From NCBI RefSeq assembly GCF_000378105.1, contig NZ_KB899262.1, positions 1 to 64,000 of the forward strand: a stretch of DNA of 64,000 bases. The letters are read 5' to 3'. Below the pieces are notes generated by a model. The model did no database searches. It saw only the letters and a program-made list of their open reading frames with translations, and was not told where the DNA came from. Made by a program: the position numbers and the translations under genes. Position 1 is the first letter of the stretch; the number at the start of each line of letters is the position of its first letter. Origin of the DNA: Rubritalea marina DSM 17716. Lineage in GTDB: Bacteria; Verrucomicrobiota; Verrucomicrobiia; Verrucomicrobiales; Akkermansiaceae. Positions 45,312 to 55,700 of the stretch are shown here, piece by piece.

Positions 45312-46136
45312 CTAGCGCTTGCGGCGCACGAAAAGCGCGAGAGCTCCGAGACCTAGGAGACTCGTAGTAGCAGGCTCTGGGACGGCTGTGACATGGAGTT
45401 CGATCGCCTCAGTGGAATCATTCCATTGGAATTCCGCTTGAAGTCCAGCACCCAGCCCGCTCACACCAAAGTTGGCACCAGTCGCAGCATCTGTGAAAGT
45501 TGCGTTGTCCATATTTGCGCCGTCACTACTGAAATCCACTAATGTGATCACCCCCACACCGCCAGTATAAGCGGCCATGTTAGCATTGTAGGTAGCATTA
45601 GAGATCGCTCCTGTCATGCCACCATTACCGAGTCTAAATGTACCTGGTGTTAGCGTGGTAAAGCCAGCAGCCCCTAATTCAAAACTGAAGACATTGAGGT
45701 CTTTCTGCTCCCAGTTACCCATGTTCACGGAAGCTCCGTTTTGGAAATTAAATGTACCACCATCAAGATCCCAGAATCCTCCTCCGTTCAAAGAAGATCC
45801 TGAGCTCACGTGATAGGTCGCATTGTTAGCCCTAAATACAACTCCATCACTAGAAAGGTTTGAATTGCCTGAAAGGGTGAGATCGACACCAAAGGTAATA
45901 TTGTCACCAGCTAAGTCCATGATAACCGTATCGCCATTGTTGATGGTTACAGTGTCACCGATTCCGGGAGCTCCAGAAGTTCCGCTGCCATTGCCATCCC
46001 AGTTTGCGGCATCCGACCAATTACTATTCCCAGCAGCGCCGCCAGTCCACACGACTGTGGCCGATTGCGCCGCCATTGGCAAAATGGCGAAGAGTGCGAA
46101 TGTTCCTAGTAGTTTGGATTTGGGTAGGTTTTTCAT
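45312..46136 (-). CDS. PEP-CTERM protein with one WDG module
   Basis: A 274-residue exported protein with signal peptide (1-25), a WDG module (VVWTGGAAGNSNWSDAANW, NVFSFELGAAGFTT, YNANMAAYTGGVG) and a VPEP/hydrophobic/RRKR tail. ATG at 46136 is chosen because it begins the signal peptide. The final tail is identical in protein sequence to that of the neighbouring gene at 46342, with DNA about 90% identical over the last 80 bases. It converges on the regulator gene ending at 45205; no terminator is evident between them. Confidence 0.88.
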   Translation of the reverse strand: MKNLPKSKLLGTFALFAILPMAAQSATVVWTGGAAGNSNWSDAANWDGNGSGTSGAPGIGDTVTINNGDTVIMDLAGDNITFGVDLTLSGNSNLSSDGVVFRANNATYHVSSGSSLNGGGFWDLDGGTFNFQNGASVNMGNWEQKDLNVFSFELGAAGFTTLTPGTFRLGNGGMTGAISNATYNANMAAYTGGVGVITLVDFSSDGANMDNATFTDAATGANFGVSGLGAGLQAEFQWNDSTEAIELHVTAVPEPATTSLLGLGALALFVRRKR

Positions 46137-46283
46137 CACAAATATCAATATGGTGTTAGCTTCCTCAGTTCATTGAGGCCAAAGAGTATATTGTTACATG
46201 ACTCACTTAATATCAACCTAAAAACACCCTGTATATGTAGGAGTTCGCTAACAGATCGAGTTCTAGGCCGCAGCACACACAAA

Positions 46284-46315
46284 GATGCCGTCATTCCCGA
46301 AGGAATGACGGCATC
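46284..46315 (-). terminator. Strong terminator of the PEP-CTERM gene at 46342
   Basis: A perfect 14-base stem GATGCCGTCATTCC/GGAATGACGGCATC; on the minus strand the loop is the very stable TTCG. It is followed by TTTGTG and lies 27-58 bases past the stop. Confidence 0.85.
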
Positions 46316-46341
46316 TGAAATGAGAATATGTTTCGTAGTGC

Positions 46342-47118
46342 CTAGCGCTTGCGGCGCACGAAGAGCGCGAGAGCTCCGAGGCCTAGGAGGCTCGTAGTTG
46401 CTGGCTCTGGGACTGCCGTAGTCACCACTAAGTTGACGTTACCAGAGTCGTAGACCAACTCCCAATCACGTCCACCATCAAGGTTTTGCACATCAAGGGT
46501 TGCAGTTTGGAAATCTGAATCAGTAATGGCATTATTCGAGAATGACATGAGCGTGAGTGTGCCGATCCCCTTGAACGCATCGGCATTCACGGTGTATGAA
46601 GCATCAGCCATGGTAGCTCCTCCACCTAATAATAAATTGCCAGCATTGATGGATGTGAAGCCACTACCACTGAGTTCGAAATTAAAAGCATTGGTGCCTT
46701 TATGCTCCCAAAATGATGCATTCACCGATGAACCATCAACAAAATTGATAGTGCCACCACTGAGGTCAAGAAAGCTGCCACCACCAAAAGTCGAACCAGC
46801 ACCAATGTTCACTGTGGTACTACCTAGACGTAAAACACCACCCGCAATACTAGTGGTAGGATCTATTAATGAAGATCCGCCTGAAAGGTTGATTGTATAA
46901 GAACCGTTGAATTCCGTAGCTGTGACAGAGGATCCATCGGTGATGAACACATCATCGCCAGCTACAGGAACAGCATTACCGTCCCAGTTAGCACTATTGT
47001 TCCAATCGTTATCAGCTTCGCTGCCATCCCAGGTGACTGTCGCAGCATGAGCTCCCATTGGTAGTATTGCGCTCAGGGCTATGGCAGCGAGCAATTGAGG
47101 AGTGGATTGTTTTTTCAT
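46342..47118 (-). CDS. PEP-CTERM protein with one WDG module
   Basis: A 258-residue exported protein: signal peptide (1-25), WDG module (VTWDGSEADNDWNNSANW, HKGTNAFNFELSGSGFTS, TVNADAFKGIGTL) and VPEP/hydrophobic/RRKR tail identical to that of the gene at 45312. The start is ATG 47118. The body has diverged more from its neighbour than the tail, so the tail is under constraint or has been homogenised by conversion. A strong terminator follows. The 115-base gap upstream carries one of two GTGATCACAGG-containing palindromes that flank the glycosidase-SASA pair. Confidence 0.88.
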   Translation of the reverse strand: MKKQSTPQLLAAIALSAILPMGAHAATVTWDGSEADNDWNNSANWDGNAVPVAGDDVFITDGSSVTATEFNGSYTINLSGGSSLIDPTTSIAGGVLRLGSTTVNIGAGSTFGGGSFLDLSGGTINFVDGSSVNASFWEHKGTNAFNFELSGSGFTSINAGNLLLGGGATMADASYTVNADAFKGIGTLTLMSFSNNAITDSDFQTATLDVQNLDGGRDWELVYDSGNVNLVVTTAVPEPATTSLLGLGALALFVRRKR

Positions 47119-47212
47119 AATTTCAGGATTATTTGTATGATTGAATGAACTGGCTCCTTAGAATCGGCAGTTCGGATTAATAACTATGTCAAAGTGGTGG
47201 TAATTTGTCTTT

Positions 47213-47226
47213 CCCGTGATCACAGG
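47213..47226. promoter_or_regulatory. Palindromic motif downstream of the glycosidase-SASA pair
   Basis: CCCGTGATCACAGG: the GTGATCAC core is a perfect palindrome, with one mismatch before the outer CC/GG. Eleven bases (GTGATCACAGG) match those at 49665-49675 on the other side of the operon. It could be a regulator site for the PEP-CTERM gene at 47118, or a boundary mark of a transferred unit. Confidence 0.4.
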
Positions 47227-47234
47227 GTCTTTCT

Positions 47235-48068
47235 CTAGTGCTGGATCGCTTGAGCAGGGAATGAGAACACTGGCCAAGAGTTTTCATCCTGTAAATTCGG
47301 GATCGCGATGTCTGACCACCCCATTCTGACGAAGCGTGGCTTGGGGCAAGCTTCAGCGCTGAGTAAGACGGTATTTCCCTGGAGGATGGCAGAAGCTGGC
47401 ACGAAGTCTGTGCCGTCGGCTGAAACTTCAAAGAACGATGGTTCCTTGCCGTCTTTTGTCTGCAAGCCACGGTCAACCTGAGAAAATTCGACCTGCACCT
47501 TGTCCCCCACGAGGCGCGCATAAGCGAAGCTGGGGCCAGCGCAGACTACGTCTTTGGCATAAATTTTGGCGAGCGCCATGGAAGCGAGCCGCTCACCGAC
47601 CGGTTGCTTGCTTTTGGGGTGGATGTCTTTGACATGGATGTCTGTATCGTGGATGGCCACCAGTTCGACGCCTTCAATTTCCTCGGTAGCTTTGTACTGG
47701 GCAGCCCAGATCGTATCGCAGAGTGTGCTATTCTTTGGCTGCTGGCCATTGCTGTAATCATAGGGTGCGATTTGCACTTGGTAGAGCGGGATGTTAGGCA
47801 CACGAAATGCTTTCGACCAGCCGTAGGACAAGGCTTGTAGCTTTTTAAAGTACTGAGTATCTCCACGATTGGACTCCCCTTGGTACCAGATACTTCCTTT
47901 GATCGCATAGGGGGTCAGCGGGGCGATCATGGCATTGTAGATGATGTTATCCGCCCAGCTATAGACTATATGACTGGAAATCACCTTCGGCAGAGAAACC
48001 TCAGCTTGGGCATTCATTGCCATAGCTAGGGTGCAGGCTCCGAATAGTTTTGCGTATTGGTTCAACAT
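47235..48068 (-). CDS. Sialate O-acetylesterase-like protein with large internal deletion
   Basis: A 277-residue exported protein (signal peptide about 1-22) that belongs to the sialate O-acetylesterase/SASA family by its C-terminal part: YAIKGSIWYQGESN, then IHDTDIHVKDIHPKSKQPVGERLA, which holds the catalytic His. The family is normally ~450-500 residues. Here the start of the mature protein (SLPKVISSHIV, the family's N-terminal strand) joins directly to IIYNAMIAPLTPYAIKG, so about 200 residues with the GQSN nucleophile motif are missing. It is therefore very likely inactive as a serine esterase. Because the frame is intact and it starts one base after the glycosidase stop (TAAGATG), it is still expected to be translated. 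Confidence 0.75.
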   Translation of the reverse strand: MLNQYAKLFGACTLAMAMNAQAEVSLPKVISSHIVYSWADNIIYNAMIAPLTPYAIKGSIWYQGESNRGDTQYFKKLQALSYGWSKAFRVPNIPLYQVQIAPYDYSNGQQPKNSTLCDTIWAAQYKATEEIEGVELVAIHDTDIHVKDIHPKSKQPVGERLASMALAKIYAKDVVCAGPSFAYARLVGDKVQVEFSQVDRGLQTKDGKEPSFFEVSADGTDFVPASAILQGNTVLLSAEACPKPRFVRMGWSDIAIPNLQDENSWPVFSFPAQAIQH

Positions 48069-48069
48069 C

Positions 48070-49608
48070 TTAGTTTCCTTGCTTTGGCATTGCTTTCAGC
48101 GATTGCTTTCCTGGTTTGATCTGGTGGTTCTCGCCATTGATCACAAGCTCGAATGCGGTATTGCTTTGCACGGTGACACGGCCCGCTCCATCGTAGAGGA
48201 TGTCTGCCACGGTCTCACCAAACTTAAAGTTCTTCAGGCCATGCTTTTGCTCTTGGTGGAGCCTCCACTCGATCCGCTTTTCCTTCGCATCCACTGTGTG
48301 AAAGCCCATCACATTTTCTATAAACATAGAAATGGGGCCAAGTGCTGACCATCCGCAGAAGTCTTTGCGCACGATGTGACCATTCCTACGCACCACTGGG
48401 TAGTCGCGAGTCGGGCTGTAGCATTCCCAAATTGTGTGCGGCTCCACGGCCTTGTAGGTGCGGTACATGTGTGCCAATAGATTCTCAGCCGCCTCGTCTG
48501 CTTCTTTGTGGAAGCCATATTTTTCCAAGGCCTTGGTGCCCATGTAGGCAGTGGGCAACCAAATACCACCACGCCAGTAGGCTCCATCTGGTGCCACAAA
48601 GCTAGGGTGATCACGCGCCACCGTGGCCCAGGGTCTCTCGCCGCCAAAGGTATTGGGGTCAGTGATGTGTTTTACCATCCGCTGCGCTTGCTCAGGCGAG
48701 CACATTTCAGCAAGCATCGGCCAAAACGATGCGGGAGTCTTCACTTTGTGAAATGTCTTCCCGTCCTCAGAAATATCGTAGTAAATGCCATCTTCTTCGT
48801 CCCAGTAGTAGTCATTCACCATTTGCTTGACCGACTCGTACTTGGCTTGCCACTTGGCAGCGATTTCCTTCTCTCCGAGTCGTTCCGCCATCCGCTGGAT
48901 TGCCAATGCTGAGAGCCCTTGCTGGGCAATGGCATCGACCCAGAGGCCATCACGATTGCGGGAGGTGTTGTCCATGCCGCTGGAACATCCGGTCCACTTG
49001 TAGCCGAGCTTCTTTGGTTCCAATGTCACCTCAGCACTCGGGCCTTCTTGGGTTTGCAACTGCCAGCCATATTCTAGTTGGTTGAACCAATGGTGGTGCT
49101 TCTGCAGGTACTTGGTTTCTGTCAGCAATGTCTTTGCGTGATCGTCATCCCCGGTGAAAAGGTAATTTCCGTGCTCAGCCCATGCGAACAAGGGTGGATT
49201 GTCTGGATGGCGGATCCCCAAGGGAAAGGTCCCACCTGCATATTTATCAGAATGCAGGGGCTCATAAAAGTTGTTCAAGGTCTCCACCCCGGGGAATTTC
49301 TCAGGTGAGTACTTGCAAAAGAGGACCATGAAACACGTATCCCAAATCCACACATGGCTATCCGAAAATGCTTCATCCATGTAGGGTGTTTGCGCGATCC
49401 CTTCTTTGTGCGCCACGTGATCGTAGGCTTGCTGCCAGGCGGTCCAGTAAAGTTCTACATAGCCAGGTTCTTTCTCAAAAACCGGCTGCGGCACCCAGGC
49501 TCGATCGAAAGGCTCCTTCTTCTCAGGCTTTGCTTCCAAGCCAGTCCCCAGTGCCGGCGCCACCAGCGCCAGTGCCATCCACTTTTTCCATTGATTTGCT
49601 CGCATCAT
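48070..49608 (-). CDS. Secreted (alpha/alpha)6-barrel glycosidase (GH63/trehalase-like)
   Basis: A 512-residue exported protein (signal peptide about 1-26) of the six-hairpin glycosidase group. Motifs typical of GH63/GH37-like enzymes include HVWIWDTCFM (near 85-94), the SSGMDNTSRNRDG stretch with candidate acid Asp213, PDGAYWRGGIWLPTAYMG near 345-362 and HTIWECYSP near 405-413. GH63 members hydrolyse alpha-linked glucose or mannosylglycerate; trehalases cut trehalose. The substrate here is not decided. ATG at 49608 is preferred to one at 49635 because it opens a normal signal peptide. Its stop is one base from the next gene's start. It is the only clear glycoside hydrolase in the window. Confidence 0.82.
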   Translation of the reverse strand: MMRANQWKKWMALALVAPALGTGLEAKPEKKEPFDRAWVPQPVFEKEPGYVELYWTAWQQAYDHVAHKEGIAQTPYMDEAFSDSHVWIWDTCFMVLFCKYSPEKFPGVETLNNFYEPLHSDKYAGGTFPLGIRHPDNPPLFAWAEHGNYLFTGDDDHAKTLLTETKYLQKHHHWFNQLEYGWQLQTQEGPSAEVTLEPKKLGYKWTGCSSGMDNTSRNRDGLWVDAIAQQGLSALAIQRMAERLGEKEIAAKWQAKYESVKQMVNDYYWDEEDGIYYDISEDGKTFHKVKTPASFWPMLAEMCSPEQAQRMVKHITDPNTFGGERPWATVARDHPSFVAPDGAYWRGGIWLPTAYMGTKALEKYGFHKEADEAAENLLAHMYRTYKAVEPHTIWECYSPTRDYPVVRRNGHIVRKDFCGWSALGPISMFIENVMGFHTVDAKEKRIEWRLHQEQKHGLKNFKFGETVADILYDGAGRVTVQSNTAFELVINGENHQIKPGKQSLKAMPKQGN

Positions 49609-49661
49609 ATTTTTGCAATTTTGATGCCATAGCATAGACTGGCCAGCTGGGTTTAGTCTGC

Positions 49662-49675
49662 CCTGTGATCACAGG
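49662..49675. promoter_or_regulatory. Perfect 14-bp palindrome upstream of the glycosidase
   Basis: CCTGTGATCACAGG lies about 55 bases upstream of the glycosidase ATG (49608). Its GTGATCACAGG half is repeated at 47216-47226 past the end of the same operon. The position suits a regulator binding site. It is not the spaced CRP consensus, since TGTGA and TCACA abut directly. Confidence 0.45.
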
Positions 49676-49702
49676 ACTAGGGAGCACATCTAGAGAATAA
49701 AC

Positions 49703-49740
49703 AACCCTAGGTTTCACGCATATGCTACAAACCTAGGGTT
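49703..49740 (-). terminator. Terminator of the long esterase operon
   Basis: A perfect 12-base stem AACCCTAGGTTT/AAACCTAGGGTT with a 14-base loop, followed on the minus strand by TTGTTTATT. It lies 13 bases past the stop of the 2847-residue protein. Confidence 0.8.
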
Positions 49741-49752
49741 CCAAGTTAGGGG

Positions 49753-52700
49753 CTAATTTTCTTCAACAATGGTGAGGACCAATGACGATGTGACAGTGTC
49801 GAAACCTAGGGTGCCATTGAGCCCGCTAGACCCTGAGTAAACATTGACTGCTGCTGGAGTAAATGGCTCATCATAAGCGCCAGCATGCATGCTGTGATCC
49901 ATCAGAACAACGGTGGTGCCATTGCTTATATCGTAATCAGATAGATCCACTTCATAGGTCACATTGTCCCATCCCGAACCCATCAGGCTGCCTGCTTGGA
50001 TTGTGGTGAAACCTGCAGCCGACAAGTTAAAGGAAAAGGTATTCTGCCCCTTATGTTCAAAGCTCATGTTCGGGTTAGCAAAGGCTGCCCCATCGTGAAA
50101 TTCAATGAGTGCTCCATTGGTATCAAGGAATGTGAGGGAAGCACCAAGGCTGCCACGGAGCTCGAGCACCGATGCCTGCAAGCGGAAGACTCCAGACTTA
50201 TCGATTTCCCCATCCACCACAAAGTAATTTGAATCCATGAACTCATCAGCAAAGGTGACCGATGCCCCCGCTTCCACAGTGAGCGAGTTGAAGTCACGCT
50301 TACCATCCACAACGGCAGCACCCTGGCTCACTCTCACCCAATCATCCATATTTGGCAGGGAATCTCCCTCCCAATTGCTAGCACTGAGCCAAGAATTATC
50401 TCCAGCATCACCATCCCAAGCAAGCTCCACGAACAAGTCAAGGACGAGCTGGGAATTTGCCGTGTCGAAGTAGAGAGTGGCCGCCAAGCCTGAGTCGCCA
50501 CTCACGATCACCACATTCGGGTTGAAGACGCCATCAAATACCGCATCGTGTGACAAGTAGTCCATCAGGATGATGGGTGAATCCAAGTCCCCCGCGTACT
50601 GCGAGACATCCACATGGATCGTGATGTCCGACCATGAACGGTCAGTGCCATCCAAGTTATCTTCTTCGACCGTGATGAAGCCAGACTCATCGAGCACAAA
50701 GTGGTGGGTATTTCCATCTTCACTCAGGTAGTGGTCAATGACCAAGGTCACAGCTGAGCGCGCGACATCGAACTCGAGCACCGCAGCAATTCCGCGCCCA
50801 CCATCGTTGATGTTCACGCTAGGGTTGAACTCGCCATCATAGGCGGCAGCGTGGCTCGCGTAGTCGATCAGATCAATGACCAAGCCATTCTCTAGCTCGT
50901 ATTCAGACAGGTCGACATTGAAGGTCACATCCGACCAATCTTCATCCACACCATTGTAGAGATTCCCAGGAGTGAGGGTGGTGAAGCCCGCACTAGAGAA
51001 GTGAATCCCGTAGGTGGTCGTGCCACGGTGCTGGATGTTGCTCGGGCTGAAGGTGGCTCCATCTTCAAAATTCAGGGTGCCATCCTGGAGATCAATCCAA
51101 GCCCCATCCATCCCGCTGCCATCGTAGAAGTGGAAAGTCATTCCACCATACAATCGCGCAGCTGCCGCGCTATTCGTGATCTGAGCGCCATCCACCACGT
51201 GCATGGTGACCCCAGTTGGGAGCGACCAATCGTTGGCTGGGATGTCAATCGTCTGACCATTTGCAATGACCAAAGTCTCGCCATTCGCTGGTACCACTCC
51301 ACTGCTCCAATTACTAGAAGATGTCCAGAGTGAGTCACCTGATCCACCGAGCCACATTTGATCTGCTGGTGCTGCAAGCTCTAGGTAGTGCGCTGTGTAG
51401 GTGACAGCGCCACTCGCAGGTGCCACCACAGGCCAGCCCGCAAAGTAACGGCTACCCGAATTCAGCCCGATTGGTGGTGCGGCCGTTTGCCCTTCAGCCA
51501 CCGTCTGGGTGCTCACGGAGCCATCCACATTGACGAAACTAATCTCATAATTCGTATCAACCGTGAAGACCACCATTGAGTTTTCGAGGTCGAATGTCAG
51601 CGAACCTGTGATTCCAGCACCAGCATCCTCGACATTCACCACGGGATGGAAGCTGCCGTCGTATGCTGCCGTATGGCTAGCGTAGTCGATCAATTCGAGA
51701 ACCTTACCATGGCTCGTGTCATAGGCACTCAAATCGATGTTGAAGGTCACATCTGACCAATCTTCACTACCAGAATCCTTGAGGGCTCCGGGAGTGAGGG
51801 TGGTGAATCCAGTCGCTGAAGCCACCAATCCATAGCTTGTCGTACCACGGTGCTGGATATTGCTTGGCGTGAAGGTCGCACCATCCTCAAAATTCAGAGT
51901 GCCATCGTAGAGGTCAATCCAAGCACCTGACATGCCTGAGCCGGTAGCAAAGTTGAAAGTCATCCCACCGTAGAGACGGGCTGCAGCCGAGCTGTTGTCG
52001 ATCTGTGAGTCACCCGCAACATTGACCGTAATCCCAGCTGGGAGTGACCAATCATTGGCTGGAATATCCACAGTATCTCCATTCGCGATGGCAATCACAT
52101 CACCCTGAGCTGGGAGCAAATCTTCAGTCCAGTTCGCTGCAGAAGTCCATACGCTATCCGCAGCACCACCGTCCCAAGTTACATCCACAGCACCTAGGTC
52201 TACTTGGTATTGAGCCACGTATGTCGCATTAGCAGATGCCGGAGCAACCACTGGCCAAGCCGTGAAGATTTTGTCTCCATCACTCACTCCCGCGGGAGGA
52301 ACAGCCACTTCACCAGTCATCACCCATTGGCTGCTTTCTGAGCCATCGACATTGATAAAGGTGATCTCATAACTAGTGTCGAAGGTGAATACCACTTTAG
52401 AAGTCGCCACCTCAAAGCTGAGCGCACCACTGAGCCCAGAATCGCCGGCGGTGACATTCACCACTGGGTCGAAGCTTGCTCCGTATGCGGCGCTGTGGCT
52501 TGCGTAATCGATCAAGTCCACAGTGAGTCCATTGGCGATGTCGTAAGCTGACACATCGATGTTGAAGGTCACCTTTGACCAATCTTCATCACCCGCGTCG
52601 TGCAGCGCCCCCGGAGTGAGGGTTGTGAAGCCTGCGCTTGAGAGCGTCATCCCATAGCTCGTCGTCCCACGGTGTTGGATATTGCTTGGCGTGAACGTGG

Positions 52701-55700
52701 CTCCATCCTCGAAATTGAGGGTTCCATATAGGAGGTCAATGTAGGCTCCGCTCATACCACTTCCAGCAGCAAAATTGAAGGTCATCGATTCATACAAACG
52801 AGCAGCGGCAGTGCTGTTGTCGATCTGTGAATTTCCGGCCACATTCACGACAATGTCGTTTGCTAGGTCAAAGAAATTGGCAGGGATGTCAACGACTTGA
52901 CCATTGCTGATTGCGATCACTTGACCAGCACTCGGCAGGACTGACCCCGACCAATTTGCAGCAGATGTCCATAAATTATCGCCAGCACCACCGACCCAAC
53001 TGATGTCGACTTGACCGACATCGATCTGATAATTCGCCGTATAGGTCGCATCTGCAGCCGCAGGCAAAATCTGCGGCCATGAGGTGAAGATCTTGTCACC
53101 ACTATTCACTCCGGCTGGGGCAGTCGCCACCACGCCCGCGTCCACAGTCTGAGTGCTCACTGAGCCATCCACATTCACAAAAGTGATGGTGTAGGTGACC
53201 ACCATCTCTTCATAGAGTGCGGTGTAGGTGGCATTGGCCGTAGCAGGTTCGATCGTTGGCCAAGCAATGAAGTTACGAGTCTCCGTACTCACACCAGTTG
53301 GTGCTTCAGCAATCTCTCCTGCAGCTACTGTCTGGTTCGTCTCAGTTCCGTTGACATTGACAAAGGTGATAGTGAAACTATCGAGTGGCCCAACGAGGGC
53401 TCCATAGATGGAATCTGCCTCAATCTGCTCACCATTAGCATTCGGGTGAACCCCGTCGTAGTAGACGTCAGCAGCCGTATCGAAGGTGCTTGCTAGATCT
53501 AGAAAGCTGACTTCAGAGCTCGCCGTAGATTCATCGGCAGCTAGGGTGCTCAGCAAACCATTGATCGCCACATAGTGCAGGTTCTCAGCCTTTGGTACAG
53601 TGAAGTCACCATTCACATCAGCATTGAAACGTGGAAGAATCGACACCAATAAGATACGGATATTCGGGTTACCATGACTGCCGACATCCCCCTGAAGGTT
53701 GTCCACGATGGACTTGAGGTTATCTCTGACGTCTTCAGCAGTCGTCGTATCATCGTGACCAATGTCATTCCCGCCCAAGAAGACAACCGCTGTGTCAGGG
53801 GTCTCATCCTGATCTTTCAGGGTGCTCAGGAATGATGGAGCCATGTTGGCAAGATGAACTGCCCCCAAGCCCCAGTACCCTTCATGCCTATTGACAAAAG
53901 TCTGACCACTGTAGTCGGGGTAGACCGAGAACGCGTCAGGATTTACTGGATCGTAATTGTTCGTGCTCGTGCCCACAAATTCATGGGCAATCCCTTGATC
54001 CACTAGATGCTTCCAGAATGGATAGCGCCACGACCAATTACCGTCACCGGCAGTGTGAGTGGCTGAGGCTTCGGTCAGGGAATCACCGATACAGATGATC
54101 TTGCCTAAGCCTTCCACCGGCTCATGCACACTGACTGCTGCCAACGAGAAGGCCTCGTAGGCAAAGATCGCATTATTGCCACCACTTTTCACTAAATCTA
54201 GTGTCAAGGTGTCTGCGCCATCAGTCGTGAAGTCGATGGTGTATTCGTACTTCTCAGTGCTATTGCTCTGATAGTTACCAGCAATCGTGTCAGTGGTGCC
54301 ACTACTCGCTAGGCGCACCGTGGCATCGAGGTTCAATTCATAGGTTGTGGCATAGAACTTCAGCTGGTACGTGCCCGCATTAGCCACATCTAGGGTGAGA
54401 CGTACTCCATCACCAACAGCGGCAATCGTTGCATTTCCAGCAAAACTGGTACTTCCTGAAGCGGTAGGAGAACCATTGCTCCAAGAATACTGGTTCTGGC
54501 CATAAAACGAGCCACCATCAAAGCTGGTATTGCCAATCGCCGTCAGACTGGTGAATCCAATGCCACCATCCATGCTCTGCCCAGGAACCGTAAGCGCACC
54601 ATCCCAAGCTCCCCAATCTAGAGTGCCATCAGCACTGAGATCAATTGCGGTGCTTCCCTGCGCCCCACTAGCACTCTGGCTCAGCGATACGGCCAAATCA
54701 GCGGAACCACCCACCAATAGATATTGGGCTAAGTAGCTTGTATCCTCAGTCGCTGGAGCGATGCTTGGCCAGGCAGTGAAGGTTCGATCTGGGGTGCTCA
54801 CACCCGCTGGAGGAATCGCCACCACTCCTTGCAGAACCGATTGAGTTGTCGTAGAACCATCCACATTGATGAAAGTAATCTCGTAGCTTGAAGGCGTGGC
54901 ACCATCGACAAAGCTATTGATGTAGAGCTGCACATTGGCCTCACCGACTGCGAAATGATCGTAGCCGTGAATGTCCGCAAAGTTGGTCCGGTAAGGAGCC
55001 ACTTGGGTATTAAAAAGCGCAGCTCGGGAGTCCGTATTCGTGATCGAAGCGAGGACATTATTAATCCGTTGCCCCGAATTGCCTACAGTGTTCATCACAT
55101 AGCGGAAGTCACTGCTTCCTACATCGCCAGCCAGCTCATTGAGCATGCCATTCCAACGTTCGATATAGACCGAATCTGGGGTGCTTACCCCCGTGGTGGC
55201 TCCATCACCATCCGCTTCTCCTTGGAACCAGAAGAGGCCCTTGAAGTGAACGGTTTTACCTTGGCCTTCGAGCTCAGCTATCTTGGCTTCGAGTGCTGCC
55301 GTCCCACCCTGATAGGTGCCGAAGAAGTTCTTCTGATAGGCCCACTGCGGAGCACCATCCTTGAACCAATTCTCAATTGCCATGCCCGGCTCGCCTTGGA
55401 TCACGACCGTCGGATTGGTAAAGCGACCAGAAGCGGTCAGTGCCGCCTGCACGCCCGCACCAAATTGGAAAGTACCGACCTGATTCACGGAATCCCACGG
55501 CCAAGCAGCATTCGACTGACCAGTCGCGATGAACAAATCCACAATGTCACCACTTGCTTCAGTATACTCTGCGGTGTAGGTGGCATCTGCGGTGGCCGGA
55601 GCAATTGTCGGCCAGCCTGTGAAAGTACGGTTACCCGAGTTCACTCCCGCTGGTGGGGTCGCTACCACTCCTGCAGAAACCGACTGAGATGACTGCGATC

